From Variovorax guangxiensis (GTDB lineage: Bacteria > Pseudomonadota > Gammaproteobacteria > Burkholderiales > Burkholderiaceae_C), in the NCBI RefSeq assembly GCF_003952165.1, contig NZ_RXFT01000001.1, positions 186,001 to 250,000 on the forward strand: 64,000 nucleotides of DNA, written 5' to 3'. A model generated the notes under the pieces. It made no database searches. It worked only from the letters and a program-made list of their open reading frames with translations, and was not told the DNA's origin. Both the position numbers and the translations under genes were made by a program. Of the stretch, positions 59,013 to 64,000 are shown in pieces. Numbering within the stretch: the first letter of the stretch is position 1; every line of letters begins with the position of its first letter.

Positions 59013-60194
59013 ATGACAAGACCCCTGGACGGCATCACCGTCATTTCGCTCGAGCACGCCATCGCCGCGCCGTTCTGCACCCGCCAGCTCGCCGACCTCG
59101 GCGCGCGTGTCATCAAGGTGGAGCGCCCCGGGGCGGGCGACTTCGCGCGCGCCTACGACGCCCGCGTGGCCGGCGAGGCCTCGCACTTCGTGTGGGTGAA
59201 CCGCTCGAAGGAAAGCCTCACGCTCGACCTCAAGCAGCCCGCCGCGCTGGCGGTGCTGCAGGAGCTGCTGGCCGATGCCGACGTGCTGGTGCAGAACCTC
59301 GCGCCCGGCGCCGCCGCGCGCATGGGGCTGGGAGCGCAGGCCCTGCACGAAAAGCACCCGAGGCTCATCGTCTGCGACATATCGGGCTACGGCGAGGACG
59401 GCCCGTACCGCGACAAGAAGGCCTACGACCTGCTGATCCAGAGCGAGGCCGGCTTTCTCTCGGTGACGGGCACGCCCGAGGAGCCCTGCAAGTCGGGCAA
59501 CTCCATCGCCGACATCGCGGCCGGCATGTATGCGTACACCGGCATCCTTGCGGCGCTGCTCCAGCGCGGAAAGACGGGCAGGGGCTCGCACATCGACGTG
59601 TCGATGCTCGAGGCGCTGGCCGAGTGGATGGGCTACCCGATGTACTACGCCTATGACGGCGCACCGCCGCCGCCGCGCAGCGCCGCCTCGCACGCGACCA
59701 TCTACCCCTACGGCCCGTTCCCCGCGGGCGACGGCGGCACCGTGATGCTGGGCCTGCAAAACGAGCGCGAGTGGCGAGTCTTCTGCGAGAAGGTGCTGCT
59801 GCAGGCCGGGCTGGCCGCCGACCCCCGTTTCGACAGCAACGCGCGCCGCAACGAGAACCGCGAGGCGCTGCGCTCGATCATCTTGGAGACCTTCGGCGCG
59901 CTGAGCACGGCCCAAGTGCTGGAGCGGCTGGACACCGCGCAGATCGCCAACGCCCGCATGAACGACATGGCCGGTCTCTGGGCCCATCCGCAGCTGCAGG
60001 CGCGCGAGCGCTGGCGGCAGGTGGGCTCGCCCGCCGGAGACATTCCGGCCCTGCTGCCGGCGGGGCGCCAGAGCGCGTTCGACTACCGCATGGACCCGAT
60101 CCCTGCGGTCGGCGAGCACACCGACGCCATCCTGCGCAGCCTCGGGCGCAGCGAGGCGGACATCGCGGCGCTGCGCGAGGCGAGGGCGGTGTGA
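59013..60194 (+). CDS. CaiB/BaiF family CoA-transferase (itaconate CoA-transferase-like)
   Basis: A 393-residue class III CoA-transferase with start PLDGITVISLEHAIAAPFCT, GARVIKVERPGAGDFAR and D139 in KAYDLLIQSEAGFLSVTG as the likely catalytic aspartate. The EHAIAAPFCTRQ start and FARAYD are shared with itaconate and succinyl-CoA:mesaconate transferases (Ict/RipA/Mct). A strong GGAGGAGG ribosome site precedes it. It lies between the hydratase (18 bp upstream) and lyase (GTGA overlap downstream). Its role would be to make itaconyl- or mesaconyl-CoA from succinyl- or acetyl-CoA. It is clearly distinct from the other CaiB protein at 4538-5719. Confidence 0.93.
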   Translation: MTRPLDGITVISLEHAIAAPFCTRQLADLGARVIKVERPGAGDFARAYDARVAGEASHFVWVNRSKESLTLDLKQPAALAVLQELLADADVLVQNLAPGAAARMGLGAQALHEKHPRLIVCDISGYGEDGPYRDKKAYDLLIQSEAGFLSVTGTPEEPCKSGNSIADIAAGMYAYTGILAALLQRGKTGRGSHIDVSMLEALAEWMGYPMYYAYDGAPPPPRSAASHATIYPYGPFPAGDGGTVMLGLQNEREWRVFCEKVLLQAGLAADPRFDSNARRNENREALRSIILETFGALSTAQVLERLDTAQIANARMNDMAGLWAHPQLQARERWRQVGSPAGDIPALLPAGRQSAFDYRMDPIPAVGEHTDAILRSLGRSEADIAALREARAV

Positions 60195-61042
60195 GCGCGC
60201 CGCTGCTTGCGCTGGCGCGCGCCTTTCTCTTCGTACCCGCTGACCGGCCCGAGCGCCATGCGCGCGCGCTGGCCACGGGGGCGGGCGGCGTGATCGTCGA
60301 CCTGGAAGACGCCGTGGCGCCCGAGCGCAAGGTGCAGGCCCGCGAGCAGCTCGCGGCCTCGTTCGCCGCGCTGCCCACCGAAGACCGGCGACGGCTGCTG
60401 GTGCGCATCAACGCGGCCGGTACGCCTTGGCATGACGACGATTGCGCGCAGATCGGAGCGCTCGCCGCGCAGGGACTGATCGCCGGCATCGTGCTGCCCA
60501 AGGCGGAACGCGCAGCCGATCTCTCGCGGCTGGCCGAGGCGGCTGGCCCGTCGGCCGCGCTGGTGCCGCTGATCGAAACAGCCGCCGGCCTCGCCGCCGT
60601 CGACGAACTCGCCGCCGGCCCGCAGGTGCTGCGCCTGGCCTTCGGCAACCTGGATTTCCAGGCCGACCTGGGCCTGGCCTGCGACGCCGACGAGGCCGAG
60701 CTGGTGCCGGTGCGCCTCGCGCTGCTGCTGGCCTCGCGCCGCGCCGGACTGCCAGCACCCATCGACGGCGTGACGCCCGACTGGCGCGATACCGCCCGGC
60801 TGGCAGCGGACACCGCGCGCGCCCGTCGCGGCGGCTTCGGCGCCAGGCTGTGCATCCACCCCGACCAGGTCGCGCCTGTACATGCGGGGCTCGGCCCCAC
60901 GGCGCAGGAACTGGCGTGGGCCCGTCGCGTGGTCGAGGCCATCCGAGCGGCCGGCGGCGGCGTCGTGAGCCTAGACGGGCGCATGGTCGATGCGCCGGTG
61001 GTGCGGCTGGCCGAGCGCCTGCTCGCACTCGAACACATCTGA
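60191..61042 (+). CDS. CitE-like lyase (citramalyl-CoA lyase type)
   Basis: A 283-residue HpcH/HpaI family lyase. R72 in LLVRINAAG, E129 in PLIETAAGL and D155 in AFGNLDFQADLG are the substrate- and magnesium-binding residues; CIHPDQVAP is also conserved. Starting GTG at 60191-60193 overlaps the CoA-transferase stop (GTGA). In the itaconate route this enzyme splits (S)-citramalyl-CoA into acetyl-CoA and pyruvate. Its sequence differs substantially from the CitE-like protein at 6780-7649, so the two operons are independent rather than a recent duplication. Confidence 0.92.
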   Translation: MSAPLLALARAFLFVPADRPERHARALATGAGGVIVDLEDAVAPERKVQAREQLAASFAALPTEDRRRLLVRINAAGTPWHDDDCAQIGALAAQGLIAGIVLPKAERAADLSRLAEAAGPSAALVPLIETAAGLAAVDELAAGPQVLRLAFGNLDFQADLGLACDADEAELVPVRLALLLASRRAGLPAPIDGVTPDWRDTARLAADTARARRGGFGARLCIHPDQVAPVHAGLGPTAQELAWARRVVEAIRAAGGGVVSLDGRMVDAPVVRLAERLLALEHI

Positions 61043-61079
61043 CGAACGGACCAGAGAACAACCCAAGGAGACAAAGAAA

Positions 61080-62084
61080 GTGAAAGCAACCAAGAACTGG
61101 AAATTCAGGACCCTGATCGCCGCTTCCGCAGGCGCCTGCCTGCTCGCCTTCCAGGCGCCGGCATCGGCGCAGGCCGCATGGCCCGACAAGCCGGTGACGA
61201 TGGTCGTGCCGTACTCGGCCGGCGGCCCCACAGACGTGGTGGCGCGCATGCTGGCCATTCCCATGGGCAAGTCGCTGGGCCAGCCGGTGATCGTCGAGAA
61301 CACCGTGGGCGCGGGTGGCACCATCGCGCCCACGCGGGTGGCCAAGGCGGCGCCCAACGGCTACACCATCCTCATCCACCACATGGGCATGGCCACCGCG
61401 CCCGCGCTCTACAAGAAGCTCAACTACGACCCGCTGAAGGACTTCGAGTACGTAGGCCAGGTGCTGGACGTGCCGATGACGCTGCTGTCGCGCAAGGACT
61501 TTCCCGCCAGCAACTACCAGGAGCTGCTGGCCTACGTGAAGGCCAACAAGGACAAGGTGACCCTGGCCAACGCGGGCGTGGGCGCGGTGTCGCAGCTGTG
61601 CGGGCTGCTGTTCATGAACCAGATCGGTGTGCAGCTCACGACCGTGCCCTACAAGGGTGCGGGCCCGGCGCTCAACGACCTGATGGGCGGGCAGGTCGAC
61701 CTGCTGTGCGACCAGACCACGCAGACCGCGCCGGTCATCAAGGACGGCAACCGCGTGAAGGTGTTCGGCGTGACCACGCCGCAGCGGCTGTCGAGCATGC
61801 CGAACATCCCGACGCTGGACGAGCAGGGGCTCAAGGGCTTCGACGTGCGGGTGTGGCACGGCATCTATGCGCCCAAGGGCACGCCGGCCGCGGTGATCGA
61901 GAAGCTCAACGTCGCGCTGCGCGCGGCGCTGCAGGACGACATGGTGAAGCACCGCCTGGCCGAACTCAGCTCCGAGATCGTGCCGGTGGAGAAGCAGACG
62001 CCAGAGAGCCTGCGCACGCACCTCGCGGCGGAGGTGGGCAAGTGGGGCAAGGTGATCCGAGCTGCGGGCGTGCAGGCGGACTGA
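61080..62084 (+). CDS. Bug/TctC-family periplasmic solute-binding protein
   Basis: A 334-residue receptor that starts with GTG at 61080-61082, supported by AAGGAG at 61065-61070 and by the signal peptide (KNWKFRTLIAASAGACLLAF, cleavage near ASAQAAWPDKP). Motifs: VTMVVPYSAGGPTDVVAR, ENTVGAGGTIAPTRVA, TTVPYKGAGPALNDLMGG. It ends the rightward cassette, giving a second receptor alongside that at 57075. Two receptors for one pathway may bind different isomers. It converges on the CinA-like gene with 6 bp between stops. Confidence 0.93.
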   Translation: MKATKNWKFRTLIAASAGACLLAFQAPASAQAAWPDKPVTMVVPYSAGGPTDVVARMLAIPMGKSLGQPVIVENTVGAGGTIAPTRVAKAAPNGYTILIHHMGMATAPALYKKLNYDPLKDFEYVGQVLDVPMTLLSRKDFPASNYQELLAYVKANKDKVTLANAGVGAVSQLCGLLFMNQIGVQLTTVPYKGAGPALNDLMGGQVDLLCDQTTQTAPVIKDGNRVKVFGVTTPQRLSSMPNIPTLDEQGLKGFDVRVWHGIYAPKGTPAAVIEKLNVALRAALQDDMVKHRLAELSSEIVPVEKQTPESLRTHLAAEVGKWGKVIRAAGVQAD

Positions 62085-62090
62085 TCTTTT

Positions 62091-62615
62091 TCAGTCGGTG
62101 GCCTGTGCCCGCAGCGTCTCGTCGAACAGGGCGAGCAGGTGCCGGGCGAACAGGTCCATGTTCGCCGGCCGGTCGGCATTGCCGGTTTCGATGGTGCGGC
62201 TCACGGTGACCGGGCCGGCGAGTGCCAGGCACACGCGTCCCGGCACGTCGCCGTAGGGGCTGGGCGAGGGGCCGGCCGCGCCGCTCTCGGCGATGCCCCA
62301 GGTCGAGTGGTGGGTGTCGCGCACCCGGCCCGCGACGAGTCGGGCGTAGGGCTCGGTTTCGCCGCGCATGCCGGCCATGTCTTCGACGGTCAGGTTCAGC
62401 AGCGCGCGGCCGGCGCGCCTCGAATAGACGACCGCGCCGCCCTTGAAGTAGGCCGAGGCGCCCGCGATGGCGAGCAGGGCGGCCGAGGCCAGTCCGCCGG
62501 CCGAGGACTCGACCACCGCCACGGTCTGGCCCCGCGCGCGCAGCGCTTCGCCGACGCGTGCCGCAAGCACGGGCAAGGAATCGGGCAGGGATTCGGGCAG
62601 GGAGGGCGCGGTCAT
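62091..62615 (-). CDS. CinA C-terminal-domain family protein (PncC-like)
   Basis: A 174-residue protein equivalent to the C-terminal domain of CinA, which deamidates nicotinamide mononucleotide in the pyridine-nucleotide cycle. QTVAVVESSAGGLASAALL resembles the ESCTGG motif but with serine-serine-alanine. GGAVVYSRRAGRALL, GIAESGAAGPSPSPYGDVPG and VCLALAGP are conserved. The change in the ESxxGG motif may alter activity, so amidase function is not certain. Its ATG overlaps the DJ-1 stop by 4 nt (ATGA, 62612-62615), indicating coupling. Confidence 0.88.
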   Translation of the reverse strand: MTAPSLPESLPDSLPVLAARVGEALRARGQTVAVVESSAGGLASAALLAIAGASAYFKGGAVVYSRRAGRALLNLTVEDMAGMRGETEPYARLVAGRVRDTHHSTWGIAESGAAGPSPSPYGDVPGRVCLALAGPVTVSRTIETGNADRPANMDLFARHLLALFDETLRAQATD

Positions 62616-63259
62616 TTGGCCTGGAAGCGCGGACCGGGCCGCTTCACGTAGGCCGGCGCACGCTCGTGGCTTGCGGTGCTTCCGTAGACGGTGTCCGCGG
62701 GGTAGTACTCGGCCTGCAGCTGCACCTTGGCGGCGGCCTCCTCGCCCGCGGTGTGGGCGATGTAGGCCAGCATCATGTCGGTACCGGCCGATACCCCGGC
62801 CGAGGTCCAGACGTTGCCGTCCTGCACGAAGCGCTGCTCCACCACCTTCACGTCGCCCAGCGCGCGCAGGCGGTCGAGCGACCCCCAGTGCGTGGTGGCG
62901 GTCTTGCCCGAGAGCAGCCCGGCCGCGTGGAGCACGAAGGCGCCGGTGCATACGGACATCAGCGTGGTACATCCGGGTGCCTGATCGGCGAGGAAGCGGG
63001 TCATGACGACGTTGTCGACCTCGCGGCGCGTGCCCATGCCGCCGGGCACGAGCAGGCAGTCGAGCTGGGGGCAGTCGGAGAAGGAAACGTGGGGGTTGAT
63101 CGAAAGGCCCTTGGCGCAGGCCACCGGCTCGCGCTTCTCGGCCACGATCAGGCAGTGCTCCGGACCGCCGGCGAGCTTGCTCCACATGGTGAGCATTTCC
63201 CAGGGGCCGACGAAGTCGAGTTCCTCGACCTCGGGGAAGACGATGATCCCGAAATTCAT
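62612..63259 (-). CDS. DJ-1/PfpI family protein (isonitrile hydratase-like)
   Basis: A 215-residue DJ-1/PfpI-fold protein with nucleophile C104 in LMSVCTGAFVLHAAGLLSGK and the acidic partner in FPEVEELDFVGPWE. DCLLVPGGMGTRREVDN, ATTHWGSLDRL and VQDGNVWTSAGVSAGTDM are typical of the isonitrile hydratase/ThiJ-like branch. The reaction in this organism is not known. It is cotranscribed with the CinA-like gene leftward and faces phaB across 192 bp. The start at 63257-63259 gives MNFGIIVFPE, the normal first strand. Confidence 0.92.
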   Translation of the reverse strand: MNFGIIVFPEVEELDFVGPWEMLTMWSKLAGGPEHCLIVAEKREPVACAKGLSINPHVSFSDCPQLDCLLVPGGMGTRREVDNVVMTRFLADQAPGCTTLMSVCTGAFVLHAAGLLSGKTATTHWGSLDRLRALGDVKVVEQRFVQDGNVWTSAGVSAGTDMMLAYIAHTAGEEAAAKVQLQAEYYPADTVYGSTASHERAPAYVKRPGPRFQAK

Positions 63260-63451
63260 ACTTTGGAACTCCTTGGGTGATTGGCTCGTGCTGACACGCA
63301 CGGATGAGAGGATAGAGGCTGAGCACGGAGGCCGCTTCGTGACAGCTGGTTGCAAGCCTGGCTCAGTGTTTTCCTGAGAGGGCCCATGGCTTGAAACTCG
63401 CTAGAGTGAAGGCGGCCGTTCAGGCTTTTGCCATTACACAAAGGAAATCTC

Positions 63452-64000
63452 ATGAGCAAGAAAGTTGCATATGTCACCGGGGGCATGGGTGGCATCGGAA
63501 CAGCCATCTGCCAGCGTCTCTACAAGGACGGGTTCACCGTGGTCGCAGGTTGCGGCCCCACGCGCGACTACGCCAAGTGGCTGGCCGAACAGAAAGCCGC
63601 AGGCTTCGAGTTCCATGCGTCGGTCGGCAATGTCGGCGACTGGCAATCCACCGTCGAAGCCTTCTCCGCCGCCAAGGCCGCGCACGGCCCCATCGACGTG
63701 CTGGTCAACAACGCCGGCATCACGCGGGACCGCATGTTCCTCAAGATGACGCCCGAGGACTGGAGCGCGGTGATCGAGACCAACCTCAACAGCATGTTCA
63801 ACGTCACCAAGCAGGTGGTGGGCGACATGGTGGAAAAGGGCTGGGGCCGCATCATCAACATCAGCTCGGTCAACGGCGCCAAGGGCCAGGCGGGCCAGAC
63901 CAACTACTCGGCGGCCAAGGCCGGCATGCACGGCTTCACCATGGCGCTGGCGCAGGAGCTGGCCAACAAGGGCGTGACGGTCAACACCGTGAGCCCGGGC
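63452..64000 (+). CDS. phaB: Acetoacetyl-CoA reductase (cut by window edge)
   Basis: The first 183 residues of a short-chain dehydrogenase that reduces acetoacetyl-CoA to (R)-3-hydroxybutyryl-CoA with NADPH. The nucleotide motif is VTGGMGGIGTAI (residues 8-19), NNAG follows, and the catalytic residues are S139, Y152 and K156 in NISSVNG and TNYSAAKAGMHG, within one residue of Cupriavidus PhaB. KKVAYVTGGMGGIG and TNLNSMFNVTKQVV are diagnostic of PhaB. AAGGAAA at about 63441-63447 is the ribosome site. It completes the PHB route with phaC and phaA about 10 kb upstream. The 3' end lies outside the window. Confidence 0.95.
   Translation, partial: MSKKVAYVTGGMGGIGTAICQRLYKDGFTVVAGCGPTRDYAKWLAEQKAAGFEFHASVGNVGDWQSTVEAFSAAKAAHGPIDVLVNNAGITRDRMFLKMTPEDWSAVIETNLNSMFNVTKQVVGDMVEKGWGRIINISSVNGAKGQAGQTNYSAAKAGMHGFTMALAQELANKGVTVNTVSPG

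Overview
The window is very GC-rich (roughly two thirds G+C), tightly packed and almost wholly protein-coding. Gene content points to a betaproteobacterium of the Comamonadaceae, most like Variovorax. Signs of this are six orphan Bug/TctC-type periplasmic binding proteins, several LysR regulators each facing a catabolic operon, a pgeF-phaC-phaA block, and creA and kdsA homologues. I see no rRNA, tRNA, CRISPR array, prophage or insertion sequence.

Layout. 1-2.5 kb: a divergent two-component pair (sensor kinase cut by the window edge), a DUF333 lipoprotein and a TlpA-like thioredoxin. 2.7-7.7 kb: a leftward operon of lyase (CitE-like), Bug protein, CaiB CoA-transferase, LigI-like amidohydrolase and a second Bug protein, faced by a LysR regulator at 7.7 kb. 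8.6-15.3 kb: a seven-gene leftward operon for gallate (or protocatechuate) 4,5-cleavage: LigJ-type hydratase, LigK/GalC-type aldolase, fused gallate dioxygenase, two Bug proteins, a DUF1932 dehydrogenase and a ModA-like protein without a signal peptide. A LysR regulator with two DNA-binding domains faces it at 15.5 kb. 16.6-30.9 kb: unconnected small units (membrane protein, DUF899 and beta-propeller proteins, DoxX/TetR pair, isochorismatase-like hydrolase, chemoreceptor, kdsA, HtrA-like protease, hydrolases, small unknowns).

30.9-38.3 kb: a coherent leftward cluster of TRAP transporter (DctP and fused DctQM), VOC protein, RuBisCO-like protein and DUF1537 kinase. The last three are translationally coupled, and a LacI-type regulator faces the cluster. 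It looks like an acid-sugar catabolic pathway related to D-apionate/3-oxo-isoapionate degradation, but its substrate is unknown. 38.3-49.3 kb: ABC exporter, AlkB, phospholipase D-like lipoprotein, large lipoprotein, NlpD-like LytM protein, CreA, NUDIX, FAH-family hydrolase, TPR protein and maleylacetoacetate isomerase.

49.3-64 kb: pgeF, phaC and phaA, then glutathione-transferase and flavin-reductase genes. A low-GC convergent intergenic region follows, with two 117-bp copies of a hairpin-rich repeat. Next is a self-contained cassette: LysR facing Bug, MaoC-type hydratase, CaiB CoA-transferase, CitE lyase and a second Bug protein. These are the three enzyme families of itaconate (Ict/Ich/Ccl or RipABC) degradation. 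Then come DJ-1/PfpI and CinA-like genes, and finally phaB, cut by the right edge. Polyhydroxybutyrate synthesis (PhaA, PhaB, PhaC) is therefore encoded within the window, with phaB about 10 kb from phaCA.

The most interesting points are the RuBisCO-like/VOC/kinase cluster, the paired hairpin repeats at 55.6-56.0 kb, the signal-less ModA-like protein in the gallate operon, the double-HTH LysR regulator, and the catabolic cassette lying within the pha region.
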